A stretch of 64,000 nucleotides of DNA from positions 1 to 64,000 of the forward strand of contig MSJI02000912.1 in the NCBI GenBank assembly GCA_001931905.2, read 5' to 3'. Both the position numbers and the translations under genes were made by a program. Numbering within the stretch: the first letter of the stretch is position 1; every line of letters begins with the position of its first letter. Shown in pieces: positions 1 to 11,589 of the stretch. Under the pieces are notes generated by a model. That model was not told the DNA's origin. It searched no databases and was given only the letters and a program-made list of their open reading frames with translations. The stretch is from Cladosporium sp. IMV 00045. Its lineage: Eukaryota > Ascomycota > Dothideomycetes > Cladosporiales > Cladosporiaceae.

Positions 1-806
1 GTGTGAATGTCCTCGACACTCTTGAAAGCCTCCTGCCAGAGCTCGAGCTCGACGGCAACGTTCAGCTGGAGAAAACGGGTGTCGAGGTGGCGCTGGAGAG
101 TCTCGGGCTCGCTGAGGTTGATGGCGTGGACCTGCTGGGAGTACTTGGCAGCGTTCTGCAAGTGGTTGCGCAGCAGCTCACACAGACGCCTGAACTCGGT
201 CTTGCGGGTGTACTTCTTGCAGAAGTCGAAGGCCTGGTGAGCGGTGGTCTGGTACATGACCTCGAGACGGGCGTTGTTCTTGAAGATATCCAGAACGGTG
301 CGGTAAGTCTCCCACAGGAACTTCAACCAGGGGGTGACGATGGCGCGGTCGGTCCTGTCGCGCGACTGCTCGCCGGAAACGGTGGAGAGCAGGATGGACT
401 CCGGGGTCTCCATGGCCTCGAGATCGCCGACATTGTCGAGCTGAGCGTCGGTGGACTGCACGCCAGAGACCTCGTCAGCCTTGGCCTGGGCCTCCTTGAC
501 CTTGCCCTCGGCGAGATCGATGAACTTGCGGAAGACCAGCTCGATGGTGGCGACGTTGGTGTTTTGGCTGGTGTTCTTGTAGTTGTAGAGACCATCCTTG
601 GCGGCCTTGCCCTTCTTGAGGTCGACGCAAAGCTCGACGAAGAGGAGCATCACCGGCTCGAGCGCGGCGATGGTGCTGTTGCGCGTCCTCTTGGAGGTGA
701 CATGCTCGTGGAGGATGGACAGGGCGGCCTGCTGCTGGTTGACGCCAATCAACTCCTGGGCCCTCTTAAGAACATTCTCCGGGCGGGTATGCGGCGGCGG
801 AGGCAT
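1..806 (-). CDS. TIF32: eIF3 subunit a, N-terminal part (truncated by window edge)
   Basis: This is the first 268 codons of the largest scaffold subunit of translation initiation factor 3, which binds the 40S ribosome in the cytoplasm. The minus-strand reading starts [20 protein letters not shown]. It runs without an intron through the family's conserved helical N-terminal region, including [31 protein letters not shown] and [20 protein letters not shown], to VEDIH at the edge. The ATG at 806-804 gives the N-terminus usual for fungal eIF3a. The rest of the protein, including the PCI domain and the charged C-terminus, lies outside the window. The open frames on the plus strand here are shadows of this gene. 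The gene is divergent from the G-gamma gene. Confidence 0.97.
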   Translation of the reverse strand, partial: MPPPPHTRPENVLKRAQELIGVNQQQAALSILHEHVTSKRTRNSTIAALEPVMLLFVELCVDLKKGKAAKDGLYNYKNTSQNTNVATIELVFRKFIDLAEGKVKEAQAKADEVSGVQSTDAQLDNVGDLEAMETPESILLSTVSGEQSRDRTDRAIVTPWLKFLWETYRTVLDIFKNNARLEVMYQTTAHQAFDFCKKYTRKTEFRRLCELLRNHLQNAAKYSQQVHAINLSEPETLQRHLDTRFLQLNVAVELELWQEAFKSVEDIH

Positions 807-2223
807 GTTGGCGGTGGGGGCGACCTCCTCTGGTGCGTTGACGGGTGGAGAGGAATCAAGTCGAGATGCTCACGACGTGGTCAGGTCGTGGCAGATTGTC
901 GCGTTGGATGCGTGGGTGGTGGTGATAGTCGACCTAGGCGTGCTGCTACGGCGACGTCGAAGCGACGCACATAACTTTCACCTCTCGAATTCGAACGGGC
1001 GCACGGGCCTTGCTGCTGGAAGTTGGGTGAGGTCACGTGCAATCTGAGATCTATAGCTGGAGCTGCGACTTATAGCTGGCTTGCCCTATTGGCAGTACAT
1101 ATTCAATAGTGCAAGGGGGGGAGGGATGGGACGGCGACGGGCTAAACACGTGAGTCACGACACAAACAGTGCACATACAGGAAATAAACAAATGCGGGCC
1201 AAAACAAAGCGTCACTCTGCATATGCGCAGAGTGAAAGTAGTAATAATTTCTTACTGCGCATGCAAGACATGTGGAATGGCCGTCTTCTCAGAGGTAGAC
1301 ACACACATACGAGCGGTGTGAAGGCGGCAGAGCAGCGAGTCTGGCAGTCTGCGAGTAAAGTGAAGGCTTGCGAAGAAAATCCACTAGGAGACGGGAGGCA
1401 CGGGAGAGCACGGGAGATGGCGCTTCCCGCGCGATGCCGGTTGCTGCTAGAGCCTGTCTGTGTGAAGGAGCGAGGAGACAGGGGGAATGGGAGGAGGGTG
1501 GAGCTCGCTGTGCTCCGTCCGACCTCTCGCTCTCGCTCTCTCTCCAATCGTTCGTGAATAGCACGACGCCTATATTCTGTCTGTCTGCTCTCTCTACCAC
1601 TACTCCCACTGAGACACCCGCCGCACTCCCGCGCAGTCACAGGATAATCCTCACAGCCTGCACGAGCTTCGGTCTCTGCAACTGCTGCTGCTGCTGCTGC
1701 TGCTGTCCTCCATCCCTCCTCCACTGCCGCGTGTCCGTCGCCTTCTCTCGCCGGCCAATCCCTCGCTGTCTCTCACTCTCTCCCTCCCTCTCCCTCCCTC
1801 CTCAGCTCTCGTTCCACACGCACACGCGCGCGCGCGCACACACCCCTCCAACCCCGGCCAAACGCAGTGTCAGTTGTGCCTCGCGAGAGCATACACTCGA
1901 CCCTCCTCCCACGCCTCGCCCTCGCCGTGCTGACCCCCCCGGCCCGCTACACGCAAAAGAGGTATGTCGCACGAACCAGACTTGACATGACGTCCGACCC
2001 TTGACTTTGCAGGAGCTGACCCGGCCTCTTCGCGCCAGACATTTCACATTCTCTCTGCATTGTCGCGACGCATATTCGCGCAAAGCATCCTCCTCGTCAT
2101 CATTCCGCACACCGCGACTTGACCGACCGCCGCTCGCCCGCCGTTGCTTCTCTCCTTCCTCAACCTCGCCAGCAGCGCGCTCTTCCAGTCTCTCATTCTC
2201 AAAAACTCCTTCAACCCCGCAAC
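807..2223. promoter_or_regulatory. Divergent promoter/leader region between TIF32 and G-gamma
   Basis: This 1.4-kb region between two divergent genes shows no convincing coding sequence. It holds pyrimidine-rich tracts on the plus strand (about 1510-1800), a (CTG)8 run at 1682-1705 and a CA/CG dinucleotide stretch near 1818-1845. All are typical of fungal promoters and 5' leaders. CACGTG hexamers occur near 1025 and 1147. Open frames here are low-complexity artefacts. Confidence 0.6.
1962..2012 (+). other. Candidate 5'-UTR intron of the G-gamma gene
   Basis: GTATGT at 1962, a CTTGAC-type branch site and TTTGCAG ending at 2012 make a credible 51-bp intron in the long leader upstream of the ATG at 2224. 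This is inferred from motifs only; transcript data would be needed to confirm it. Confidence 0.4.
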
Positions 2224-2633
2224 ATGTCTAGCCCATACGAGATTCGCAGCAACGACAATGGCAAGAGCAAGAAGCAGTCAATGGCCGAGCTGAAGCTTAG
2301 AAGGCTCACAGAACTCAACCAGCGTCTGCAGGAGGACCTGAACCGCAGAAGGATACCCGTGTCTGAGGCCGCGCTTGAGTATGTTGTAGTCCATGAAGCC
2401 CAACTTTGTACATATGTACAACATTCCATTCTAACAACCATCCCAGCCTCATCGCATTCACCGACAAGGAACCCAAAGACTTCATGGTCCCAAGCAGATG
2501 GGGAACTGTAAGTGCAACTTTGCCAAACGACCCTAACACATGGTCAAGCATACTGATAAATTCCCACCAGATCGACAAGCGTGAAGACCCTTACGCGCCT
2601 CAGCAACAAAGCGGTTGCTGCACAGTGATGTAG
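2224..2633 (+). CDS. STE18: Heterotrimeric G-protein gamma subunit
   Basis: This is the gamma subunit that forms the membrane-bound beta-gamma dimer in pheromone and nutrient signalling. It has three exons (2224-2378, 2447-2507, 2571-2633) and encodes 92 residues. The introns of 68 and 63 bp have GTATGT/GTAAGT donors and CTAAC branch sites. The protein begins MSSPYEIRSNDNGK and has a gamma helix (residues about 16-45, KQSMAELKLRRLTELNQRL). It continues with the fungal DFMVPSRWG block and the DKREDPYAPQQ tail, and ends in the CaaX box CTVM preceded by a second cysteine. This is the usual signal for prenylation plus palmitoylation. Length and ending are those of fungal G-gamma proteins, so the call is firm. 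It is divergent from TIF32. Confidence 0.96.
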
Positions 2634-4257
2634 GACTATTGCCGAGGACAGACGACAACAAGACCAACAACAAAATGATAAAACGACGGGTCACAACCTT
2701 TCCAGCAGCAGCAGTCAAAACGACTTGGCCACCCGAACGACAGCCAAAACCCAAAACCCGAACTGCCAAATCTTCAGCAATGTCTGATCGCAAAGCCAAG
2801 CAAAGCAAGAAGCGGATCTAATACTCGAAAGTGAAAACACAGGTTCCTGGATGGCGGGACGGAGGGGCGGACGGCCGCTCTTGCTTGCTTGCCTGCTTGC
2901 TTTTCTTCCTCACTTTTTTCTTTTCTTAAATCAGAAGCCCGCGATCCAGCGGCTTGTCTTTATTTTGAATGGTGGAGGGATGAGACAAAATACCCTCAAA
3001 CAACCAAACCTTTTCTCTTTTTTGTCTGTACTTTTTTTTTCTGGAAGATATCAAAACTTGGTTTTTACTTTTTTCTCATTCTACCTATTGTGCATTTTCT
3101 GTTTTCACTTCACTTCTCTTCTCTCTGGCTTCAACATCGTCTCTGCGCGCGCCCCTTTTCTCGGCTATTCTTGACCGCACCAGTCCTCTTCTAACCAGCG
3201 TGCCGCCTACTACCCGACCTGGAGCTAAAGAAGGAGAAAAGAGGGAGAAGACATGTCGGAGAAGAAGAAGAAGAAGACCGATTGTTTTTGCAGTGTGTGT
3301 ACAGTGCGGGCAACGTCGTTTTCACTATCTGCTCAGGAAGGGAAGCTGGGAAAAGAAGCAAAAAAAAAAAAAAAAATCATCTCAACCGGGCGTATGCGAA
3401 GGTACAATGGATTGGCGGATGGGGATTTGGGGAAATGTGTCTCTCTGTGTTCTTTGATGTGTGGCCGGAGAAGTAGGTTAAGTTGGGGAACTTTTGTATT
3501 TGATAACCATGTTTTGCCTTTTGCTGTGGCCTTGTGCCTCCTCTCCTCCTGTCGAGATACTGGCAGAACTCTCTTTGTGGTTTGGCGAGGAGAAGGTGGG
3601 GAGGTGCTGCTGCTGACGCCGCCGCTCTTCTTCTTCCTCCTGCTCGTCGGATGTCTCTGCATGCGTGCATACATATATGCCGTGCCGTGAACAACTCCAG
3701 AAGCGTGGGAATGGGCGTGCGGGAAGAGGAGGCTTTTGTTCTTCGAGAGCAGTACCTACCCATGATGATTGTATCTGTTGAAATTGGAATTCCCCTCTGC
3801 GCCCTGGACGGGATTCGGCCGTCGACATGGCGATGGTACTATTGCATGATAGGAGATGGAGGGTATATGGGCGGAATCGTGAAGAGGTGTATGTTTGTAT
3901 CTGGATGGAAGGATGATAGGTTCCTCCGCCCTCTTCCCAGCACGAAAGACTTCCGAGTTTCCAGGGTAGCGAAAAGAAAAGTGCCTGTTAGCAAATCCGA
4001 CATGATAGGAAGACGAGAAGAGAAGTATAGTCTCTTGTCTTCTTCTCTTTTTGACTGAAAAAAAAAAAAAAGTTCCCTGGCGATACAAGCACGACACCAA
4101 CCAGAAGAAAACCAAAACGCCATGGAACACCTTCGCTCACCTCGCCCATGGAAACACAATCCAGAGCAAGAAAAACATCCACCGCAAAATCGCGTGACGC
4201 ATCAACCCATCCATCCATGCCACCACGCTCGCCGACCGCTCATAAACCCCATGCCGC
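2634..4257. other. Intergenic region, no gene seen
   Basis: These 1.6 kb contain the 3' UTR of the G-gamma gene and then T-rich, G/A-rich and poly-A/T runs (for example 3359-3376 and 4059-4071). Several overlapping open frames on both strands are low in complexity, lack splice logic and resemble no family I know. I see no gene or RNA here. Confidence 0.5.
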
Positions 4258-4812
4258 CTAAACTGTATCGATAAGTCAGCACACCACATCGCCTCACCAA
4301 CAACACAGGCAAACCCCCAAAAAGAAGGAAACATGCCATTCAGATAATCCGCCGCCATGAGCAACTCCAGACACAGCTCGGCGGGGACGTCGATGTCCGG
4401 CACGTCTTTGCTGTTCTTGTGCTTTTCGTTGTAGTAGAAGTACTCGCAGACTTTTTCTAGGACGAGACCACTATTCATGGAATTGTCAGGGTCTGTGATG
4501 AAGGTAATGATGGGAAAAGGGAGGGGGAGAGGGTGCTGAAGGGATGCAAGCAGGTACTTACTTGATATTCTCGAATCGACATGTGTTGGTTTTGGATTCG
4601 GCGAAGCCGTCTGTTTTTTCGGGGGTTTGTCAGTTCCGCTTTCTGTTGGAATTTTTTACTTCGCTCTGAATAGTTCGAAGTATGCACATACAAGAAGGAT
4701 CCAACATCCTCTTGATCGCGCCACTAATGCAAGCCGACGACCTCTGCACGACGAACGAGTAGCCGTCCGACGAGATGAGGGTGACGTAGTCGCTTTCTAC
4801 TTGTGCTGACAT
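4258..4812 (-). CDS. ELC1: Elongin C (SKP1/BTB-fold ubiquitin-ligase adaptor)
   Basis: Elongin C links substrate receptors to cullin scaffolds and, in yeast, takes part in removing stalled RNA polymerase II. Four exons on the minus strand (4692-4812, 4562-4610, 4337-4470, 4258-4262) give 102 residues. Visible blocks are YVTLISSDGYSFVVQRSSA, the loop GFAESKTNTCRFENIN, VLEKVCEYFYYNEKH and the C-terminal helix ELCLELLMAADYLNV. Yeast Elc1 ends in a matching ADYL plus two residues. To stop there, the last intron (4263-4336) must use a GC donor (G/GCATGT) with a good CTGAC...CAG acceptor, leaving a 5-nt last exon. Reading through would instead add an unrelated tail. The middle intron's acceptor is GAATAG, chosen because it keeps the frame and the family alignment. 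Confidence 0.9.
4263..4336 (-). other. Probable GC-AG intron in ELC1
   Basis: The donor is GCATGT, the branch-like GCTGAC lies 11 nt before CAG, and the length is 74 bp. Splicing makes the codon GTT followed at once by TAG, ending the protein where the family ends. The alternative GT donors in this stretch give non-family tails. Confidence 0.65.
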
Positions 4813-5627
4813 TCTGGACAGAAAGGGACGGTGTAACGTTTCAGCTGTTGTTAGGGGTTGTAGTTGGGTAGTGGGCTGGTTTTGTTGTCGGTGTTGGAGT
4901 TGGAGTTGATGTTCCGTTCCTGGCGAGGGTGGAAGTACCGGAGGTAGACCACAGGCCGAGAACGCCCCGAGCTTTAAACTTGGCCGCTTGGGTGGAGGAC
5001 CGCTGCATTTGGAATGAGGATGTTGGCAGTCGACTTTTCTCATGAAAATGACAGTGCAGTGAGGTTGGATGTGTATTTCTTGAGGCTCCCTGGTACCGAT
5101 TTCTGAAGATATCGAAAAAGACAGGGTGGCAAAGGAGAGCCCTTGCAGGCCCACGCATGCGTGAATCGCGCTGGCATGGGATTCAGGAATGCAATCTGTA
5201 AGCGTGCCACGCTGCTCTACAAGATTTCCAACGATCGCTCAGCAAACGAACTGGCTGACATAAGAGAATGGGTGGTCGACTGTTCTCCAGTCTCTGCCGG
5301 AGGCTCGAACTTGGCCTTTTGGTGCATTGTCGTTGTAAACGGGAGTTATAACGGAGAGTGAAGCCTCATGCCGACCAGTTGAAGTGAAGTAATCCAAACA
5401 GGAAAATAGAGATACAATCATACAAGAACCGCGTACATCATTTCCACCCAGCGCTGCCTCCTTCTTCGTCCCTCTCTTCAATACCGCCGGCAGGTATTCC
5501 ACGGCGCCAGTACAGCATCCCTCCCATGCCTTAATCTTGCTCCATAGCGCCAACGCAAGTACCCATCTTCAACTCCACCTCTTTTCCCATACTTCCTTCA
5601 AATCCCGTCCTTCAAGGTATTTTCCTT
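4813..5627. other. Intergenic region upstream of ELC1
   Basis: This is the promoter side of ELC1 plus the 3' side of the next minus-strand gene. Only weak, unsupported open frames are present. Confidence 0.5.
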
Positions 5628-6453
5628 TCAAGGCTTACCCTCCTTCTGTGCCTTAGTAGCGGTATCCTGCTGCATTTCCTTGATAGACTTCTTCGAGTCT
5701 TTCTGATCGCCACGGTCGGCTTTGACCTGTGATTAGGAAGAGACTGGGCGTTAGCGACAAGCTCTCAAATCGAAAGGGCGAAAAAAAGAAAAACAGCAGA
5801 GGAGGCATGTAGCGTATTGCCTCCACGCCTCCCGAAAGCCCCCCTACGAGAAAGAGCACAATGCAATTTCCTTAAGAGGATCTCAAAAGAGGGGAAACTC
5901 ACCGCACTCTCACTATCACTAGCCAAACCCTCCTTCCACTCTCCCTTGCCCTCTTTCTGCTCTTTCAGCTGCTGCTGCTTGAGGTTCTCGGCTTCCTGGG
6001 GGCGGGTTTCGTTGTCTGTTTCCAAGAAGAGAGTATGGATGTTAGCAATTGTACAAGGCTACAGCGAATATTTCATGCAGAGAAAGAGCCGTAGAGCGGC
6101 GGAACAAAAGCAGGAGAAGTACGTGAAGCACATTCCACGCTCCCCTTTCCCCTCCAGCGTTGAAAGAGAGTCCCCAGCGTAAGAGCGATGCGGTGCGATG
6201 CGATGCATGCCTGCTCTTACCGCGTGCCTTTCGGCCGGCTGCGAGCATGTGGTTTCCCAAGCAAGGCAGCAGCAGTAGCAGCAGCAGCATGGTATAAGCA
6301 AAAGGACTAGCAAGAGAAGCAGAACTTACGCAACGAACTCTCCTTCCCAGCAGCGACACGCGCGCCAGCGCTGAAACTCCTCGAAGCGCCGACGGAGCGC
6401 GCGGCGGTGATGGCGGGTGCTCTGAAAGCGAGGCGGGTGATCATGGAGGGCAT
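5628..6453 (-). CDS. Small mitochondrial protein of unknown function
   Basis: Three exons (6330-6453, 5903-6015, 5628-5726) join in frame to 111 residues. The N-terminus MPSMITRLAFRAPAITAARS is rich in arginine, serine and alanine and lacks acidic residues, as expected for a mitochondrial presequence. The mature part is strongly charged and probably helical: EAENLKQQQLKEQKEGKGEW, then KEGLASDSESAVKADRGD and a Lys/Gln-rich tail ending KEGKP. I believe this KEGKGxWKExLASxSE pattern recurs in small fungal mitochondrial proteins, but I know no proven function. Both introns (314 and 176 bp) are long for this window. The exon joins rest on GTAAGT/GTGAGT donors, CAG acceptors and an uninterrupted frame. 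It could be a soluble matrix or membrane-peripheral factor; nothing here decides. Confidence 0.78.
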
Positions 6454-8790
6454 GGTGGGTGGGTGAGTGGTGAATTGGAAGAAGTCGATGGGTATGAGAA
6501 TAGGTAGGTGGATTGGTTGTGAAGGTATTGAAGGTGGGAAGAGGAGAAAACAAGGGAAAGCTTGAAACGCGCGCGGGTTTTCGAGAATGATGATGGGCTA
6601 GGAGGACTAGCTAAGGTACAGAGAGCAATAATGGGATCTCGTGGTTTGCCGAGGCTTTGGGGTGGAGCTTGGTTGGTTTTAGTGACGATGATGATGATGC
6701 TGATGATGATGATGATCTGGAAGAGGGAGACGGGGAGACATGGAAGAGCTACAGTATAACGAGGCAAGTGGCTCGTGGGCGAACAAGAAGTCTATCATCT
6801 CTAGCTGCTCATTCCCAAGATCATACCTCCATAGCAATCCTCTCTTCCTCACAGAAACCATGTGACCACGCCATAACGCTGAATGGCAGCAACCCGGGGG
6901 CCCGCCGACGGACACAAGGGATCGTCGCGTCGGCGGTCTGGGTGCGAGAAGAAAGAAGAGACCAGCGACGTCATAATTGGTGGGAGTTGATTCCGACGCC
7001 TCATCACCATCAACTCCCTCCCTTCTAGCGCGGCGACCGTGGGCGCAAACGATATCTAGCAGGCACAATACCTAGGTAATCAGAACCTCGTACTCCCTCT
7101 TCCCAACCAAGCGCTATCCATTCGCCGTGAAACAAGGTACACGTATCCGAGGAAGCGAAGCAAAAGCAATATGAACGAGACCGACCGGCCATCACTCCAC
7201 CCCAGCCCAGCCGCGACTGGGACATCAGACGACTCCGCTTGCGTGCGATTGGTCCAAAACGCAGGTGATCACGTGACAATCCGCGCGCGCAACACATCTT
7301 CACCAGAAAGCCCATCCCAAGAACAGCGGCAAGACGCCTGAATCTCTTCATCGACTACAAGAAGTAAGGTAAGGTAAAGATTCTCATGCGGGGCATCATT
7401 TGGAAATACTTCTCAGATTGCAAATTGTCCAAAACCTCGAATTTGCGTACATGTCAAGAGGAACCCCAACCTATGTCAACACCAAGAGTGGTGATTTGAG
7501 GGTTCCGTTCAACGCTGAGATTCCTGATACAACGAAAGGATGTTCGTCTGTCGAGTGATGTGGTTCAGAAGGGGGAAAAGGAAAAGGAAAAGCCCATTCC
7601 AAAATCACCCAAGAAGCGAGCGAGGTATGATTTTCGAGGAAACATCATGCTAGTTTCCCATACCTAGAAGAGCAGTACAGACCCAGAAACAAAAAAGAGC
7701 AAGCGCAGAGAAGCATCTTGCCTCATTAACTCACTGCCACCATCGTATATGTTCCCACAACCCAAACCGACCGCATCCCGTGAAAAGACAGACAGAAAGC
7801 GAAAGCATGCGAGAATGATGATGAAGGAAGAAGATGACTCGTTTTCTCTCTGTAGAACCAAAAGAACCCACCGCCCAAGAGGCGAGTCTGGCAAGAAGAA
7901 GAAGAAGAATAGAAGCAAAAGTGGTATCGACCAGAAAATGACCATATTCATCCCGTTCCCCGAAACCCCCCATCCATTCCTTAGCAAAGAACACCAACTG
8001 TCGACTTGCAATTTGCAGTCAAGACAGATATAACGAGAAAGAAAGAAGAACAAGAAAACAAAGTGTACGCTCAGCCATCCCAGCGAAAGAAGCGTGGGGA
8101 CATAAAAGAAGGGGATATAACACCTCTTTTCGCTGTATTCGAAAAAGCACAACCCCCCCCCCCCGACCCGCGCAAGCAAGTTACAGATAACACCCTTAAA
8201 GAAAAAAGACCGTGCCAAAGGCTTTGCTCCAAGATTTCGTGTCGCGCTTCGTGAGAGGTAGATTTGTTTCGCCAAATGAAAGAAGAAACCTTTTTTTGTG
8301 GTGGTTGATGCCGTGAAGAAGAATTTCGCCGCCGTGTTGTTGGTGTTATTGCTGATCCGAGAAAGATCGTATGATTTCAAATCCAAACTCCATGCGCGAT
8401 GCGCAGAGAAATATGAGAAAAGATTCCAGATATGCTAGCCGCAAGATCATGTATACTTTCCGCCAAAAATGATTTTTGTTTGCCGTAAAAAATGCTCGCT
8501 CGCAAGAAAAGCAGGATATCGTGATGCGTGCTATTGCTGCTGCTGATGCTAGGTGAACGCCGTCGTCCCAAAAGGGGTACTGTGAAGCCGAAGTTTCCGG
8601 GTATCAAGAAGGTTAAGAGTCGTTTTTCATGATGGGTTTTTGTACAAAGCAAAAAAGAGCTCTTTTTCAAAGGAGAGGCAGCCGCTTGGCCCCAAGGAAA
8701 GGACGAGACCAAGCGGATGTGAAGAGCACCTCGCCGAATCGACAACGCCAAGACGCATCAGCAGAGCATCACAGACACCGCGCGCTGGAT
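6454..8790. other. Long intergenic region, no gene seen
   Basis: This 2.3-kb stretch holds the promoter of the small mitochondrial gene, a GAT/ATG-type trinucleotide run near 6683-6719, a C-run at 8153-8163 and AG-rich sequence. The open frames on both strands are compositionally biased and lack recognisable domains. Part of it is probably the 3' UTR of the next minus-strand gene. Confidence 0.5.
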
Positions 8791-9432
8791 TTACCAGCGG
8801 CGCTGCATGTGCTGGTGCTGCATCTGGCGGGCAGGCGAGATGCTAAGAGGCGGGCTCGCAGCGGAGCGGGTCGACGGGTCGACGATAGGGATGGCATTGC
8901 GAGTACGCTGGGCCATGGGCTGGTGCAGCTTCATGCTGTGCTGGTAGCCAGTGGGCGCAGGGTTGAAGGTGGTAGGGGCAGTCGAGAGGAGGAATTGAGG
9001 AGTAGGCTGAACCTGCTGCTGAAGCGGGGAGCTCTCCGGAGAGCCCGAGGAGAGGGAGCCACGGTCGGAAGCGGACGAAGAGTGGATGGATTGCAGCTGG
9101 ATGGGAGAGTCAGTCGGTGCGCAGGTATATGGTGATGGCATGGAGAGTGAACATACATCGTCCTCAGTCAAGAGGTGGAAGGGGCAGAAGAGCTCATCGT
9201 CGTCAAACTCGAAACTCTTGGCCGCTTCCATGCGCTGCAGGTACTCGGAGTATGCTGGAGGCTCGGGGACGATCTCCTTGACGTTGCGCTGAGTCTTGAA
9301 CTGCCTGTGCGCATTCTGGGAGGAGATTCTGGGGCCTCTGCGACTGCGACCGTGGTGGCCGTGGGAGCTGTGCGGCGCATGCGACGGGATGGAAGGGTAG
9401 TGAGGGACGCCGTAGTGGTATTGGTTAGACAT
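8791..9432 (-). CDS. Conserved-looking fungal protein of unknown function
   Basis: Two exons (9157-9432 and 8791-9096) encode 193 residues. The 60-bp intron (GTATGT...CATCCAG) has no stop and is a multiple of three, so an unspliced message would add 20 residues. After a His/Pro/Ser-rich start (MSNQYHYGVPHYPSIPSH) comes a basic segment, RRGPRISSQNAHRQFKTQRN. An acidic, aromatic block follows (residues about 50-92: EIVPEPPAYSEYLQRMEA, then SFEFDDDELFCPFHLLTEDD). The C-terminal half is Ser/Pro/Gln-rich and looks disordered. The middle block has the feel of a conserved fungal family, but I cannot name it. No signal peptide or membrane segment is visible. A cytosolic or nuclear regulatory protein is possible, though this is only inference. 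Confidence 0.75.
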   Translation of the reverse strand: MSNQYHYGVPHYPSIPSHAPHSSHGHHGRSRRGPRISSQNAHRQFKTQRNVKEIVPEPPAYSEYLQRMEAAKSFEFDDDELFCPFHLLTEDDVCSLSMPSPYTCAPTDSPIQLQSIHSSSASDRGSLSSGSPESSPLQQQVQPTPQFLLSTAPTTFNPAPTGYQHSMKLHQPMAQRTRNAIPIVDPSTRSAASPPLSISPARQMQHQHMQRRW

Positions 9433-11296
9433 TGTGGCGAATATTATTTCTTTGTTGAAGATGAAATGGTGGTAATAATAGACTTGTTGATGTGGTGATG
9501 ATAGATGGTGGTGATGATGATGGTGATGATGATAGAGGAGGTGCTGCGATTGTGCGATGTGTGTGGGCGGTCTGTGTGTTGTGTGGGAGAGGAGGCAGCT
9601 GAAGACGGGCGGAAATTAGAGCCAACAACAAAGGGTGGCTAGCGGATAGTGCCGAGAAAGGTGGGTGGCGACTTGACCGGATTTGGGCGAGGCGAAGGGG
9701 TTTGTTGTTGATTGTCTCTTAAGACGAACAGATGTAATCGTATGTATAATGGAAGATTGGTGTTGTTGAGAATGCGATGAGATGCTTTGGAGAGTCTGAC
9801 AAGAGGTATAGAAGGGAAAAAGCAGGGAAGGGGAGGCAGAAGGCAGAGAAGGAGTAGGCGAGAGAGAAGCCAAACGAGACGAGAGACACACAGCAGCACG
9901 GCAGCAGCAGCAGCAGCAGCAGCAAAGAGTGTGGGAGGGCGGCAGGTGCGGCAGATGGCGAAGCAGCTTGGGGTGGAGCATGCGAGGGCATCACCATCCT
10001 ATCAGATGCGCAGCCACCACCTCCTTAGCCTCGCCACTTGATCGAGAGCGGTTAAGCGACTTCTGCCGATCCATCATTCGAGAACTTACCCCAAGATAGC
10101 CACGGGCGACAAGGTAACACCCGCGCCTTGTCTACGGCTTGCTCCCATGGTACAACCGCCCGGCCTGAGACTCTTGATATCATCCTGTCGCAGCATGGAA
10201 AGAGAGTATAGGCCTTGAAGAGGGATACACTGCCTCACAGCGTTGCCATGCGCACTGCGACAATGCCACTATGGAGAAAGGATAAACTGTGGCAACACTC
10301 TGCCAGCCAACCTGCACCTTGGCTGCGTGAAGACCCTCACTCCCACCTCCACTGCCAACAACTCCCGCCTCCAGTGCCTGAGTCGACGTAGCTTTGCAGG
10401 TCGAAGTTACAAGTCCTGCAGTAGTTCAGTAGTAGTTGATAGTCCAGTCCTGCTGAGCAGCCTGAGATCCATCCGCCTACCCTGCCGCCGCCCAACACTC
10501 TCACCCACCTCTTCCCTCGCCATCCCCATTCCTGATTGCTTCCTCCAGGGCTCTCCCTTGCAGGCCTGTGCAGAGTATGTAGGCGCTTGTCGCCGTGCCC
10601 TGACGCTGGCTGACGCACGCGAGTCACCACAACAGTCCACCGGTACAGTCCGACAGTGACGAGTCTCTACCTCCTACTATTCTTCCCCTTCGCTTGCCGA
10701 CCGAATTCAAACATGGCGCAGGCGCAGTTTGCCGCGCCGCCGTCCTCTACAAAGGCACCACACCACACGTGCCCTACACCGCTCCTCCCGGCGCACGAGC
10801 TCAAACAATAATGCATCAACCAAAAGCCGCCACCGCCTATCCACGCCATCTCAACCCCCACCCCGCCTCCATTCATCACATTCAATCCGCGCACCGGCAG
10901 TAGTCTCGTCCCCCTTGATTGATGGCCTTTGCCTCGTCGTCAGGAGTCAAGCCAAATTACTCCCTTACCTTACCTTATATTGTCTTGCGTCTTTAGTATT
11001 CATCCCCAGCAGCAGTTGCGCCCAAATGTGGATGGCCGGGCCATAGGGCTAGGCCCGAGTGTTCTCGCTCTGTTTGACTCCTGCGCGTGACCCAACCCCG
11101 GGCGGCTGGGCTGGCGAAGCCTCCCACCAACGACGCCGCCTCCTTACTTACGGTACGGTACGGTACAATAATAATGATACAAGCAGCGGCGCTTCTACCC
11201 CCTGCAGGTGTTATTCTTGCACACATCACGCTGCTGGGCAGATTTTTTGGCTGGTGGCGCTTTGGCAGGGCTGCGGCATCACGGCAGCGCTTATGT
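9433..11296. other. Intergenic region with low-complexity leader
   Basis: The minus-strand 5' leader of the preceding gene is marked by GAT/GGT repeats (9494-9532) and a (GCA)8 run at 9901-9924. The rest shows no credible gene; a short GGTAC tandem lies near 11155-11166. Leucine/cysteine-rich frames on the minus strand around 9616-9997 come from the GCA and GA tracts. Confidence 0.5.
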
Positions 11297-11304
11297 GTTG
11301 TAGA
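11297..11304 (+). repeat. Left 8-bp target-site duplication of the hAT element
   Basis: GTTGTAGA sits immediately outside the left terminal repeat and recurs exactly at 13593-13600. An 8-bp duplication is the hallmark of hAT-superfamily insertion. Confidence 0.9.
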
Positions 11305-11315
11305 TAGTGATGCTG

Positions 11316-11380
11316 ATCCACGGTGGATTTGATGATAATCCACGGTGGATATACTCATCCACCGTGCATCCACGGTGGAT
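11316..11380 (+). repeat. Left subterminal palindrome array of the hAT element
   Basis: ATCCACGGTGGAT occurs at 11316-11328, 11338-11350 and 11368-11380, with a degenerate inverted copy at 11357-11369. These keep their CpA and TpG dinucleotides although the adjoining interior has lost them. Confidence 0.85.
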
Positions 11381-11589
11381 TAGTATTCTTAGCGCCTCTT
11401 AGCATTAATTTGGTCGTTGATTTGAAGCGGTATAGGCCTTGAGTTAGTGTTATTAGTATTGATTTAGTTACTATCTTAATCTTAATCTATATATGCCTCT
11501 TATTTAATATAGTTATTAAATGCGAGGGGTTTAAACATTAAATCTAACTTAATTAGTGTATCTATATTAGCATTATCTTTATAGCATAG

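Noticed and set aside
1813..1850. CG/CA dinucleotide stretch as a Z-DNA or regulatory element
   Set aside because: Simple-sequence stretch in a low-complexity leader with no further support.
3253..3690. 145-codon plus-strand frame downstream of the G-gamma gene
   Set aside because: It starts in AAG repeats, runs through a poly-A tract and has no recognisable domain.
9616..9997. Leu/Cys/Ser-rich minus-strand frames
   Set aside because: They are produced by the GCA microsatellite and GA-rich leader, have no splice logic and overlap in several frames.
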